Shown here: positions 34,453-45,479 of the stretch, piece after piece
Position numbering within the stretch: position 1 is the stretch's first letter
Layout of the letters: every line of letters begins with the position of its first letter
Source: Rhabdornis inornatus
Lineage: Eukaryota > Chordata > Aves > Passeriformes > Rhabdornithidae
DNA length: 64,000 nt
Assembly: GCA_013397075.1 (NCBI GenBank)
Contig: VWZS01007437.1
Span: 192,859 to 256,858 of the forward strand
Reading direction: 5' to 3'
Position numbers and translations under genes: made by a program
Notes under the pieces: generated by a model
The model's input: the letters and a program-made list of their open reading frames with translations, nothing else
What the model was told of the DNA's origin: nothing
Database searches by the model: none

Positions 34453-35820
34453 TTCCTTTCCCAGCACTGCAGATGCAAGATAAACAGAGTGAAGCCTCTT
34501 GAGCTACTTCCCCCTCGTGCCAGGTGCCGGAGGACACCTGCGCCCCAAAAAGCCCTGCCTAACTCAGGAATCCCACTGGGATCAGCCCCAGAATGGGCTT
34601 CCCAGAACCCACTGCTCCAGGTTTTGTGCCCGAGCCAAGGGCATGGCAAACCAGGAATTGGTCGCTAAGCTGCTGCTGTCCCCGTGCCTCCGGTGCCAAG
34701 GTTTCCAGCCCTTCCCCAAACATGCTCACATCCACTATTCTTTTTTGGATTAGGGTTTGGCGTCACTGTTTGGGCTCAGGATTGCAACTCTGTTTAACCT
34801 TGGAATGCAGGCGGAAAGGCCCCTATGGGCCAGCTAATCTAGCTGCAATTAAAGACATTCATTATGCCATTATGAACAGGTTAGGACGTGTGAGACACTG
34901 GGTCACTGGCGCTGCCCCACAGCCTGTTTGGAAGGACAGGGACATTTACTGTCCTGGACACTGGCCACTCCACAGGCCAGGTCCAAACCCAGCCAGCTTA
35001 ACAGCGGAGTGAAAGCCAAGGAGCCCAGCAGGACCCAAGAACATCCCCTTCCCGTCCACCACTGCGCCCTCACCCCATGGAAAACACATTTGGGACCTGC
35101 GGTACAAAAGGCCAAAGCTACAGCTGACAGCAGGAAGGAAGCAGGAAAGACTCCGGCATGGCCATCCGGAGCCAGGAGAGACCTGGGGAGATGCCTGGAG
35201 CCACACGCCTCCGGCCAGGCTCGGGCCACGCTTACAGCGTGCCCACAGCTCCAGCAGCTGCCTGGACAGCAACGGGGACAAAGCATCCAGCTGGGCGCTT
35301 GTCCCATCCTGGGGGCTGGGATGCTGCCCTTGAATCCACCTTGGCAGCACACAGGCAGCAGGTTTGGCCCTTTCAGCATCCCCTGGGCTCTGGCACAGAG
35401 AGGTGCCCCGTGGATTGACCCAAACACCAGCTGTGCTCGGAGGAGAAGCAAACACACGTCCCCTGGAACCCACCACCTCCTTTAATTCCCTGCCAGAAAA
35501 GCAGGGCCCAGCCCAGCTCAGACATTACAGGGTTTCAGCACCAGAAAAACCCGCTAACCACTGTCACAGCTGCTGGGAGCCCAGGGAGGTCAACGCTGGC
35601 TGATCTGAGTGGGGAAATGGGGAAATATTCTCCTTGAAGGCTCCTGCCAGCCTCTGGGGGCCACGGTGGGAAAAGAGCTGCCTCTTCTATCCTCATGCCC
35701 ACGGTGGAGCCAAGGTGGGTCTGCAGGAACAGGACCTGCTTGTAGGTCACATTCTTCCAGCTCCTGCCAGCCAGGACATCCCGGTGCTGCTCCACCAGGA
35801 CTGAGCTTCTCCATGGTGAG

Positions 35821-35900
35821 GGTTCCCAGCAGCTTTGGGGGATCTCAGCAGCTTTGTGGGGGTTCTCAGCAGCTTCGGGGGGTTCTCAGCAGCTTCGGGG
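35821..35900. repeat. 20-bp minisatellite, four copies
   Basis: Four exact-length 20-bp units start at 35821, 35841, 35861 and 35881 (last two identical: GGTTCTCAGCAGCTTCGGGG). It lies 90 bases past the KCNE3 stop, so probably in its 3' UTR. Confidence 0.9.
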
Positions 35901-35989
35901 CCAGCAGCACTGTCGCACCCCACAGCGAGCAGGGTGTGCAGAGCAAGGTGACCCCAAGCCCAGCAGCTCCCCGGGGACAAGGGCCAGGC

Positions 35990-36301
35990 TCAGATCATGG
36001 AGACCCTGTTCTTGATGTAGACGTGATAGGGGTCGCTGCGCTTGTCCACCTTGCGGGAGCGGGTGTAGCCCAGGATGAGGCTGCCCACGGTGGCGGCGAA
36101 GAGCGTCATGACGAACAGGATGTACATGTAGGCGTTGTCGTTGCGGCCGGCGTGGCCGGCGCGGTCACTGCGCGTGGCCCCCGCCGCGCTGCCCGGGGCC
36201 TGGCCGGGACAGGGGATGGCCCCGTGCAGGCTCTGGTTTAAGGCGTTCAGCACTGCCTGCAGGCTTTGGTGCCAGGTCTCTGTCCGGTTGTTCTCATCCA
36301 T
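35990..36301 (-). CDS. KCNE3: Potassium channel accessory subunit KCNE3 (MiRP2)
   Basis: Intact 103-codon single-exon CDS, the same length as human KCNE3. Residues 1-56 are extracellular and variable, with N-glycosylation sequons at Asn5 (NRT) and Asn22 (NQS). A single membrane segment spans about 57-79 (AYMYILFVMTLFAATVGSLI), and the cytoplasmic end LGYTRSRKVDKRSDPYHVYI with KNRVSMI is identical to the mammalian protein as I know it. KCNE3 assembles with KCNQ1, making it constitutively open for basolateral K+ recycling in epithelia, and with some Kv3/Kv4 channels. The start ATG aligns with the human start; a longer in-frame upstream opening crosses the splice acceptor at 36314-36315, so it is not coding. 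Confidence 0.97.
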   Translation of the reverse strand: MDENNRTETWHQSLQAVLNALNQSLHGAIPCPGQAPGSAAGATRSDRAGHAGRNDNAYMYILFVMTLFAATVGSLILGYTRSRKVDKRSDPYHVYIKNRVSMI

Positions 36302-36313
36302 GTCCTCCGCAGG
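36302..36313 (-). other. KCNE3: KCNE3 5' UTR part of the coding exon, acceptor at 36314-36315
   Basis: CTTCCCTGCAG precedes CCTGCGGAGGACATGG on the - strand: a good splice acceptor 12 bases before the start codon, as expected for a gene with non-coding upstream exons. Confidence 0.6.
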
Positions 36314-37285
36314 CTGCAGGGAAGGACAAGGAGACTCAGAAGAAGCTGCCTGCACAGCCGAGGTGTTCCCAGGACTCAACGGTGACCCCAAACTGGTCCT
36401 CAAAGCATCTCCTCTGCCACAAAGCAGGGTGGACAAACTCTTTGCATTCCCAGCAGCCTTCTCCCTAAATTTTAGTCCTTCCATAGAAGAGATAAAGCTC
36501 CCAGGGCTCTGGGGCAGCTGCCTGCCCCCCTCTCCTCCCCAGGGCTGGGGACAGTGTGGGGACACAGCTGTCCTGAGGGACCAGGAGGGCTGGTTCAAAG
36601 TCTGCTTTTCCTCAGGGATGTGTGACCATGGTGGGCACATATCCGGCACAGCCTCCCACAAATCACTGTGAACCCATCTTGAGGGGTTGCTGCCCTAAAC
36701 CTCTCTGGGGATTTCCCTTCTCTTTGGGTGCCAGACCCCCTCTGGCCTGCCATCCCTCCTTTGGCACAGTGCCCTTCTGCCAGCCCCCCCGGGCTCCCCT
36801 GTGCACCTTCACACCTTGCTGGGGCCCCGGAGCAGGCATGGCCAGGAAGGGACGCTGGGACGTGTCCTCCATCCTTTGGGACACCTGGTCCCCCCAGGTA
36901 CCCACCCTGTCCCCCACCAGCTCCTGAGCACCCCTTGCCTGCTGCACCAGCAGCTCTGCCCCGTGCAGAGGCAGCTGATCCCCCTCCCCAATGGGTGACC
37001 CTTAACTCGGGGTGCACCTCCCAGGATGAGACCCAGCTGCAAGGAGCAGGAGGAGGAGGAAGGGGCTGAGCAGCCACGAGCCCACGGGGATGAGGTCGGA
37101 TCTGCCTGCCTTCCTGGCTTAAGACAAGTAGTAGGCTGAATTTGGGAGGTTTAGGACAAGATCTGGGTTTATCCCAGGAGGAGACCCACAGACGGGGTAC
37201 GACCTGGGGGGACCTACCTTAGGGGGGGTGTAGGGACAGAGAGAGGAGTGGGGCACAGGGCGTGAGAAGGAGGGCTCGCACTCAC

Positions 37286-37640
37286 CTCGTGTGCCCTCCC
37301 TGCCTGCGCCGCTGCCAGGCTGAGCCGGGACTGAGCATCGCAGCCGGCGGGGAGGGATGCCGGCCGGGCTGGGAGTGCCGCCAGCCTCCTCCCCTTCCCG
37401 GGGCAGAGCCACCTGCCACAGCCACCCAGCCCCGCCGGGGCCACCAGCCTGTCCCCAGCCAGGGTCCTGCCAGGGCGCTGGCCCCCGCCGGATCGCGGGG
37501 GTTTAGGGGCGGAGAGCGGGGCTTTGCTCTTCCCCCGGCACACGCTGCCGGTCACGCTTTCCTGTCCCTCCTCGTCCGGCACCGCTGTCCCCGAGCCCTC
37601 ACACTGGCACTGAGCCTGCCTGGGCATGTTCCTCCTGCTC
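37286..37640 (-). promoter_or_regulatory. KCNE3: Candidate KCNE3 first non-coding exon and promoter
   Basis: On the - strand CACACGAG is followed by GTGAGTGCG at 37285, a near-ideal splice donor. The region just above it (about 37290-37600) is GC- and CpG-rich, as for a promoter. Splicing to the acceptor at 36314-36315 would remove a 0.97-kb intron. The outer exon boundary cannot be placed from sequence. Confidence 0.45.
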
Positions 37641-38673
37641 ACCGTTCCCTCCTGGAGCTCAGCCTGCCCCATGAAATGGGATTTCCCCCCCTTCCAGCCC
37701 CATTGGGCACCCACGGGTTGCTCACAGGGAGGTGCCAGTGCTGGGCAGCAGCAGAGGAACCCCAGAGCTTGTGGGGCAGGGAGAAGGCTCAGAACAGCAG
37801 TGAGGGGCTGTGGGTGGAGGTCAGGTCTTGCTCTGAGCAGGGTGTGGGTACTTCAGCCTCAGGCTGACTTCTCATCACTGAATAAACCTGTCCATTAAAT
37901 CAGCTTCTGATGCTGCAGCTGGGACAGCCATTTGGGAAGTGCTGACAGCAGCACCTTCTCCAGCACCACAGACCCAGTGGGAGCAGGTGTCCATCACCCA
38001 CCCAGGATGCTGCCTAGTCCCACAGCATCCGCGACAGCCGTGGCTTCTCTCCTTGTGACCCTTTTCCTTCCTCCTCCTGCTTTTCCACTGCATCCGCAGT
38101 GCTCCAATGGCCTTTTAACCAGCCATTTGCAGCCATCTTCCACCCTCCCTGACGCTAGGATCTTTGGCACGTGAGGACTTCCCTGGGCTCAGGAGAAAAA
38201 GGTTATCATTGATAAAGTCTTGGGGCAAATAAATGAAAATAGGATCAGCAGCCAAAGTTCCCAGCAACTCTCTTTATATATAAAATCTGCCTTTTTTACC
38301 CTTCAGCAAGGGAAGGATTCTTGACCCACATGAATTCAGATGAGTTCATCAGCTTTTACACAGATGATTAATTTCTGTGGGGCAAAAAGCAGGAAAAAAA
38401 CCCCACAAAAGCACTTGTTTGAGTACTTCCGCAGCAGCTGGCGTGAGGATGTGGTACCCAAGGAGGTCTCAGCCGAGGGATGGAGACTCACGGGGCTGGA
38501 GAGAACAGCCCCAGTGAAGGTTTGGATGTCCAAGCAGCAGCCTGAAGCCCTGTGCCACCGTCCACTCACAGTCTACGGGCGAAGGCACGAGAACTCGTGT
38601 CACCACAGAGACCCCAGCGCTGCCCTGACGCCGTGGCTTTGCCAAAACACCCGGCCGAGGCACCACAGCAATC
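37641..38673. other. KCNE3-LIPT2 spacer
   Basis: No exon or CR1 recognised. A TATAAA-type variant polyadenylation signal on the - strand near 38275-38280 could serve LIPT2. Confidence 0.5.
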
Positions 38674-38906
38674 CTAATCCCCGGGGTCTTCTGAAGAGAC
38701 CAAAGTGCAGTCAAACACCTCCTGGAAGGAGTCGAGGAAGGGCTCGAGGACGTGGCTGACGGCGACATGCTGGCCCAGCTCGTGGCTCAGAGAGGTGACC
38801 CCCTTCCCCTCCAGCCCGCAGGGGACGATGTGCTCGAACCAGGTGAGGTCAGTGCAGCAGTTCAGCGCCAGCCCGTGCGACGTGATGTGGTTCCTGCAGT
38901 GCACAC
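38674..38906 (-). CDS. LIPT2: LIPT2 exon 2 and stop
   Basis: Completes the split Gly codon, then encodes VHCRNHITSHGLALN, TWFEHIVPCGLEGKGVTSL and a C-terminal helix, ending EDPGD with TAG at 38674-38676. Acceptor CCCCTGCAG. Confidence 0.95.
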
Positions 38907-40078
38907 CTGCAGGGGCCAAGAGCACCCACCCGTCAGCACCATCACAGGGGTGCCCTGGTGGCAGAGACTGAGTGACCACACTGCCCACATACTGTAAACA
39001 TCCTCCCCCCACCATGCTGTGCTCCTCAATTCTGCCAGGGAAAACCCACAGACAAATTTGGGGCAGATGGGGCACAGCATGTCCAGATCCCTCCACCCCA
39101 GCCCTGCATCCCCCAGCACCTCCCACCGCTGGAGTTTCCTAAGGGCTTGGATATGGGGAGAGCTGCAGGACCCCAAATCCAGGCTGCAGGGTCCCAGGAA
39201 GAGGTAGAGGATATGGAAGGGGAGCAAGGGAAGGGGACTGGGCTGCAGGCAGGCACCCAGCTGTGGGAGCAAGAGCCTGATAGGTGCAGGGGTGCAAAGT
39301 GCTGGGGCCTGGGTGGGCTGCAGGGGCTCAAAATTGTGCTGCCCTTCCTCATGGATGCAAATCCCACCCCTGCATGCTTGCCTGTGCACACCCACCCTCC
39401 GCGGTGCCTACAGCCCCACGGCAGGTTCCCACAGCGCTCTGCCACCGTGCCCTGCCATGATGCACACGGGATGACAGGATGGGCTGGGCTGGGAGGTGTT
39501 CCATGGGCGGGGACACCTCCCATTATCCCAGGTTGCTCCAAACCCAAATGTCCAACCTGGCCTCGAGCACTTCCAAGGATGGGGGATAGAGCTGATCTGG
39601 ACGGCCTGTGCCAGGGCCTGCCCACCCTCACAGGGAAGAATTTCTTCCCAACATCCCACCTAACGCTGCCGTCTGGCAGTGGGAAGCCATTCCTCCTGGA
39701 GCCTTCTTAGGCCCTGGAGCCTTCCATTAGGCACGTGGAGCACTCCCAGCTCCGCCGGCCTGGCTGCAGGCACACCCCCGCTCCCGGAGCCGCCCCCGCT
39801 CACCGATGGCACAGAGCTTGCTGTCGCCCATCCAGACCCCGGTGAAGGGCGGCGGGAGGGCGCGGGCCGTGCCCAGCCCGAGCCGGCGGCACAGCCGCAC
39901 CACCAGCGCCTCCAGCCCGGCCACGTAGGCTCGGAGCGGGAGGCGGCGGCGGCGCAGGTCGAGCACGGGGAAGGCGAGCAGCTGCCCGGGGCCGTGGAAG
40001 GTGATGTGGCCTCCGCGCCGCGCCGCCACCAGCGCCGCGCCCCTCGCCCGCAGCGCCGCGGCCGCCGCCGCGCCCGGA
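38674..40078 (-). CDS. LIPT2: Octanoyl-[ACP]:protein N-octanoyltransferase LIPT2, partial
   Basis: Two exons: 39804-40078 (5' part lost in the gap at 40079) and 38674-38906. Together they give 168 of roughly 230 residues. LIPT2 is the mitochondrial LipB-type enzyme that moves octanoate from acyl carrier protein to the GCSH lipoyl domain, the first step of lipoate synthesis. Visible LipB signatures are RGGHITFHGPGQ (substrate site), SKLCAIG containing the conserved lysine, HITSHGLALNCCTDL, and VPCG, whose cysteine corresponds to the catalytic Cys of bacterial LipB. The missing part includes the start codon and the mitochondrial targeting sequence. The gene is intact where it can be seen. Confidence 0.95.
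38907..39803. other. LIPT2 intron 1
   Basis: 0.9 kb, of which about 220 bases (39505-39725) is a reversed CR1 fragment. Nothing else recognised. Confidence 0.7.
39505..39725 (-). mobile_element. CR1 fragment, reverse
   Basis: CCCATTATCCCAGGTTGCTC, CCAACCTGGCCTCGAGCACT and GTGCCAGGGCCTGCCCACCC are typical reversed CR1; it ends 80 bases from the LIPT2 exon 1 donor. Confidence 0.9.
39804..40078 (-). CDS. LIPT2: LIPT2 exon 1, truncated by gap
   Basis: 91 whole codons, from an Ala/Arg-rich stretch (PGAAAAAALRARG) through RGGHITFHGPGQ and FTGVWMGDSKLCAI, plus one base. Donor GTGAGC. Extremely GC-rich, which explains the gap. Confidence 0.93.
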
Positions 40079-40461
40079 NNNNNNNNNNNNNNNNNNNNNN
40101 NNNNNNNNNNNNNNNNNNNNNNNNNNNNNNNNNNNNNNNNNNNNNNNNNNNNNNNNNNNNNNNNNNNNNNNNNNNNNNNNNNNNNNNNNNNNNNNNNNNN
40201 NNNNNNNNNNNNNNNNNNNNNNNNNNNNNNNNNNNNNNNNNNNNNNNNNNNNNNNNNNNNNNNNNNNNNNNNNNNNNNNNNNNNNNNNNNNNNNNNNNNN
40301 NNNNNNNNNNNNNNNNNNNNNNNNNNNNNNNNNNNNNNNNNNNNNNNNNNNNNNNNNNNNNNNNNNNNNNNNNNNNNNNNNNNNNNNNNNNNNNNNNNNN
40401 NNNNNNNNNNNNNNNNNNNNNNNNNNNNNNNNNNNNNNNNNNNNNNNNNNNNNNNNNNNNN
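40079..40461. other. Assembly gap (383 N) over LIPT2 5' end
   Basis: N run covering the LIPT2 start codon and probably its promoter. Flanks are GC-rich. Confidence 1.
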
Positions 40462-40689
40462 AGAAGGGGACACGGAAAGGCAGCGAGGACGGGGATAGAA
40501 GGCGGGCACAGGAAAGGAGGCGGGGTAGGAGCAAGGGGCGGGGATGGAAACGGGAGGCGAGGATAGGGACGGGCAGAGTGATGTGGGCAGGCAGTGGGGC
40601 GGGTTCTTTGGATACGGGATCAGGAGTGTGGCGGCAGAGAGGCGCTGGGGATGGAGAGAGGAGCAGGGAGGGGAGAACAGGGCAGGAAC

Positions 40690-40857
40690 AACAGGATAGT
40701 TGTGAATGCTCCAACCGTGGAAGTGTTCCAGGACAGGTTGGATAAGGCCTTGAGCAACCTGGTCTACTGGAAGGTGTCCCTGGCCATGGCAGGGGGTGGA
40801 ACGGGATGAGCTTTAAGTTCCCTTCCAACCCCCTAACTTTGTATGGTTCTGTGTTGG
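40690..40857 (+). mobile_element. CR1 3' fragment
   Basis: GTGGAAGTGTTCCAGGACAG, TTGGATAAGGCCTTGAGCAA and CTGGAAGGTGTCCCTGGCCA, ending CCCTTCCAACCCCCTAAC: a forward CR1 3' end. Confidence 0.93.
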
Positions 40858-43104
40858 GCCCTCAAGGCTGTGGAGTGTAAAGTTCTTGTATTGCCAAGGT
40901 GCTGGTGAGAGCTGCAGTTCATCACCCTGGGACTGTAAAAGAGAAAATGTTCCCACCTCAGCTTTTTATTCCAAATGCAGAAAATAGACAAATCTGGTCA
41001 AACTGCTAATGAGTCAGCCATTAAAACATGAGCAGACTGTTCCCAGCCTGCAGGCCTTCCAGCTTATCTACCGGGTTAAGCGTGTGAAAGTATGTCCTGA
41101 TTTTATAGAGCAATCACTGTGTTACTGAACCCTTGCTTTTATCACAAACACACCTCGCTGGTAATGTGCCCTTTGTCACCACAGCTAATTCGGTCGGCTG
41201 ACAAGGTCAACTGCTGTATTATTGCAAGGAAGGAAAGGTGCTTGCCTTTGTTGGGCCATTCTCTCAATGAAAAGGAGAAAAAAAGGGGGGAAAAACCGCC
41301 ATGAGCCTCACCAGGAACCTAGCACCACCCAGCTCCTCAGTGTGGGATCATCGCCTCAAGCTACTCCAGGAGAGCTGCTCCGTGTCTCTGCCTTGGCAGG
41401 AGAGACCCGTATTTTGCACCAACAGTGTGCATGCAGTGAGTTATTTCCTTTTTTTTATGACTGAGCCCCCGCTTCTTGCCTGGAGATGAAAGCCAGGGGC
41501 TCTTCCTTACTGCGTAGGACGAGGCGAGCTGTGTGTCACGGGGCTGGGACCCTCGTAAACAACACGGCAGAGCAGCGTGGTGGCGTCACTGCCCTATTTA
41601 CTGTGCACATCCTGCTTTTGAGCCAGGCCGGAAATCTGTGTGGAAGGGGGCCACGGATGGCTCACGTTTTATTCTTCTGTCAGGGTTGGGTGTTCCTAAA
41701 GCAGAGTGAGGATTTTTTGGTGTCCATGATACAGCCATCTGCTGTACTGTTGCGCCTTCTCCTCTGGGTGCCTGAACCATTAGCAGAGGCTCTGCAGTCC
41801 TCACCAAGTTGGTTTGTTCAGGCAGGAGAGCCTCCCTCGGGCAACTGTAGGGCTAACGCAAGTCAGGGCTTAGTAGCAGGAAGAGGAGGGGAGGACAGAG
41901 GTGGTGGCTGTGAAACAGGTGTCTGGCAAGAGGGACTGTCACAGCTCACAGGAGCTACAGACAGAGGCAAAGGGCAACATCTTGGCTCCAGTGAAGGCTG
42001 GGACAAAATACCTGTTGAGATTGGCAAGGCTGGGGTGTCACAGAGACGTGACAGAGCTGTGCTGGCATCAGGGGCAGAGCTGAGAGCGGAGTGCCCGGCT
42101 CGGGCTGCCTCTGGCACCCCCAAGAACGGCAGCGCCCTCCCCACACTGCCACAAGCCTTTCAGCAAAATCCTTCTTTTTTTTCCCGAGGAAATTGAACTC
42201 GAGGGCCATTTCCATGGACCAATGACACGAATTATTTGGAACGTGCAGGAGTTCAGAGTGTGCCCTGGAACCACACAGGCTCAGGAGAAGCAGCCTATCC
42301 TGAAGGAGCATCCCTGACTGTGGTGCTGGGAAGCCTTAAGCTGTGTTTTTGTTTTGACTTGATCCAGTGACACCAGGTTCCCAGGTATCACATGGAATCA
42401 GCCAGCCTCCCTACACAGAACACTAGCACCGCTCAAATCCTACAAGCATCAGGCACCTTATTAGGAAGGACAAGCATTTTGTTCCAGAATGCGCTTTCCT
42501 CAGGAGTGTTGTTGGGAGGGAACGGCTGGGGCTGAGATCCCCGGATCAATCGCTGGGGCAGGATCTCGGTGGATGTGTCCCACAGGCAGAACGGCTCTGC
42601 CCCCACCCTGCTCAGCTCATTGACTCAAAGAAGCAGTTCCCAAGGCTGTGCCAAAGGGGAAGAAAAACAAGGAAACGCACGTGTCAGGCTGTGCCACGGG
42701 CTGTGCCCCACGGGTGCAGTAAGGAAGTACTTAAGGAAGCTCCTTGCTGGCCTGAGCAGACGGGTCAGAGCCCGTGTTTCTGTGCTGATTGCACGCCTCT
42801 GGGCACTCGTCATGTTTTGGCCCATCTTGGAGCCAGGCTCCATGCTCCTCCAAGCTTCTCCTGCCACCAGGAGCTGATGTTTCCACTTGCAAAGCTCAGA
42901 TGTGTTGTCGGTCCTTCATCAACACTGCTGAAGATGCTTTCCTCTCCTGTTTGTCCCCAGCAGCTGGCCAGACCCCTGCCAGGGGGCACCCTGCCATCTG
43001 AGACACCCAGCACGACTTCAGGCCAGCCAAAATCACTGCTGCTGATTGAACACCCATCACAGCACTGCTTTCGGGAAAGATGCCCCAGAAGAGCTCAGCT
43101 AGGG

Positions 43105-43350
43105 AGGGATGGCAGTTCTTTGGGAACACCAGAGGAATGTCTGAGTGTGACCCCACCTGCAGAGCTGCCCCAGCCCTGGGGCCAACAGCAGGAGGATGTG
43201 GAGCTGCTGGAGAGAGTCCAGAGGAGGGCACAGAGCTGCTCCAGAGCTGGAGCCAGGCTGGGAGAGCTGGGGGTGCTCACCTGGACAGGAGAAGGATCCA
43301 GGGACAGCTCAGAGCCCCTTCCAGAGCCTGAAGGGGCTCCAAGGGACCCA
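43105..43350 (+). mobile_element. CR1 body fragment
   Basis: AGGATGTGGAGCTGCTGGAG, GTCCAGAGGAGGGCACAGAG and CAGAGCCCCTTCCAGAGCCT are forward CR1 sequence just upstream of the 3' end region. Confidence 0.9.
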
Positions 43351-43683
43351 AATGCCTTGGTACAAATCACATGCAGAGTCCAGCCTCAAGTTATGCCGGG
43401 ATTACAAATCTCCAGGGCACTTCCACACAGCCTGAGAAGGTGAGGGCAGAGGTTGCTCAGAGGGCTGTTCCCAGCTCCGACAGCGAGGAGCCAGCGCTGC
43501 TTGGCGGTGTGTCCTTCAGAAACTTGGCTCTTTTGAAGTCTCTGTGCTTTGTTGACTCTGCCTTTCACACCTCAGAGGAGCTGGCGCTGAAACTTCACAG
43601 TTGGCACAACAGAGGAGGGAGGAGGATGAAGCAAGCCCACAATAAGAGATCTCAAAATATTTCACCAAGGAGATCAGGAGCAA

Positions 43684-43835
43684 CCCATGGCAGGGGAGTG
43701 GAACAAGATGGTCTTTAAGGCTCCTTCCAACTCAACCCCTTCTGTGATTCTAATAACTTCTCCTTATGTCCAGTCTGAACCTCTCTTGTTTCGATTTATG
43801 CCCACACAGCTCCCTCAGAGTACAAAGCAGGTGTA
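43684..43835. mobile_element. Two abutting CR1 fragments, opposed
   Basis: 43684-43757 is a forward CR1 3' terminus (GGCAGGGGAGTGGAACAAGA, then CTTCTGTGATTCTAATAA). The following bases to about 43835 (TATGTCCAGTCTGAACCTCT) match reversed CR1 sequence. Confidence 0.7.
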
Positions 43836-44717
43836 ATGTAAAACAGCATTTTAGTTGGGAGGAAAGAAATCCTCAGCTAGAGAATTCTTACCTCTTACAC
43901 CCATTTGTACCCTTCAGCCAACCTGCAGTACCAGCACACACTGTGCCCTGAGGGTGAAGAGTGTAATTTTACAGTTATCAGGTGCCTTAGCCCAGGTCAT
44001 GAAATCATCCAGAAAGCTCAAAGCAGGAAACTTAAGGAAGAAAAAACCAAAAGATGAAAAGAGACTTAAAGCAACAAAAAGATGAGTAACGTATTTGAGA
44101 GCTGCACACTCCTTCCGTAAAGCAGACAGAAATGTCAAGCCAGGAATGTCACAGCACAAGAATAACTACAGTGAAATGAAGAAAAGGAGACAACAGGAGT
44201 GTGAGAGAAGGCGCCTGGGAGGCAGGAGGAAGAGGATGTAGATTATTTTGTTACCAGCAAAACAAACCCGATGCCAGCTGAGTAATGAATGCCATTGTGA
44301 GCCCTAGAGAAACACTCCAGCACAGGACCACTGTGAGTTTATTTTAACACTTACTAAACGTGTCCAATTTCCTTCCCTGACCTTTGCCAGGTAAAAAACT
44401 CTTGTGTTCAAGCGAGGATCTGCATCCGCTTGGAGTTCTCACGGAGCGAGTGACTTTGCCCAGGGCAAGGGACACTCCTGAAGGACGTGGCTACCCTGGG
44501 CTGGCATCACCGCTGCCCTCCCCAGCCAGAGATTCTTCCTTGGGGCTCTCTGCCTGTTGGAGCAAGAGCACAGTGGCTCCTGGGATGATGCAAACCCCAG
44601 ATATTTGCTGATAATTGGATATTTTTCAGCTTCTGGCACCTCTTTTTAGCGGTGTCGGTGCAGACTGAGCAGGGGGCGAAGGGGACTGGGACCATCTCTG
44701 CTCCTACGGAACAAATG

Positions 44718-44935
44718 GCAAGAGGAAATGGCCTCAAGTAGTGCCAGAGGAGGTTTGGGTTGGGCATTAGGGGAAATTTCTTCATGGAAGGGGCTGTCCA
44801 GGTGAGGGATTTAAAGCCATGTGGATGTGGCACTTGGGGACACGGATTAGCGGTGGCCTTGGCAGCGCTGCAGGAAGGATTCCCCTCGATGATCCCGGGA
44901 GGCTTTCCCAGCCCCGTGATTCTGGGATTCCTCCC
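44718..44935 (+). mobile_element. CR1 fragment
   Basis: AGAGGAGGTTTGGGTTGGGC, ATTAGGGGAAATTTCTTCAT and AAGCCATGTGGATGTGGCAC are forward CR1, with an internal deletion before its GTGATTCTGGGAT end. Confidence 0.8.
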
Positions 44936-45119
44936 GGTTCCTGCGCTGTTCCACAGCGGTGTCCGTATCCTGGTGACAGAGCTCCCTCGCCATCCCAGCG
45001 CCTGCCGGGCGAGCGCGGTGTCCAGATGGCACCTGCCGACCCGGACAGGGAACTGCACAGCAGGGACGGCTCTTCCCGAGCGTGCTGCCCGTGCCGGTTT
45101 CCCCCAAATCTACTAAAAA

Positions 45120-45190
45120 GCATTGTTTTATTTTATTTTATTTTAATTTCAGTTTATTTCGGTTCCATTCCATTCCATTCCATTCCATTT
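45120..45190. repeat. (TTTTA)n and (CATTC)n tandem repeats
   Basis: About four TTTTA units near 45124-45146 and five CATTC units near 45166-45190, with T-rich DNA between. Confidence 0.85.
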
Positions 45191-45479
45191 ATTTAATTTC
45201 TTTTCATTTTCAGTCGAGTCCACCCGGTGGTGGCAGGGAGGGTGCAGAGGTGATGGGTAAGGATCAGGCAGGTATCCCGGTGGGAGCCAGGTACGCTCCC
45301 CTTAGCCAGGACTAAGGAGGAGATGAGAAGCCCCATGGCAAGTCCTTGATCCCGTGGCGGCTTCAACACAGCAGACTTCACTGGGAATACCCTCCAGCGG
45401 GGAGCAGCGACCCCGGGACTCCCTGGAGCAGAACCACCCAGAAGGGGTTGTGGTGGGGAAGCGCCCCGAGGCCATCGGG

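Larger units (their letters stand above)
29531..35470. other. PGM2L1-KCNE3 intergenic region
   Basis: About 6 kb. Contains two long reversed CR1 fragments (29967-30335, 31348-31845). I recognise no exon, RNA gene or other conserved motif in the remainder (30336-31347 and 31846-34400). Confidence 0.6.

Noticed and set aside
35609..36241. 210-codon + strand open frame over KCNE3
   Set aside because: Antisense shadow of the conserved KCNE3 CDS.
36302..36661. KCNE3 N-terminal extension to 223 codons
   Set aside because: The added 120 residues cross a clear splice acceptor (36314-36315) and lack family similarity; the 103-codon form matches the known length exactly.
37262..37867. 201-codon + strand open frame
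   Set aside because: Located in the GC-rich patch that better fits a KCNE3 promoter and first exon; Pro/Arg/Ala-rich without domain.
39679..40828. Open frames of 260-342 codons across the LIPT2 gap
   Set aside because: More than 120 codons of each are N; the only real coding part is LIPT2 exon 1.
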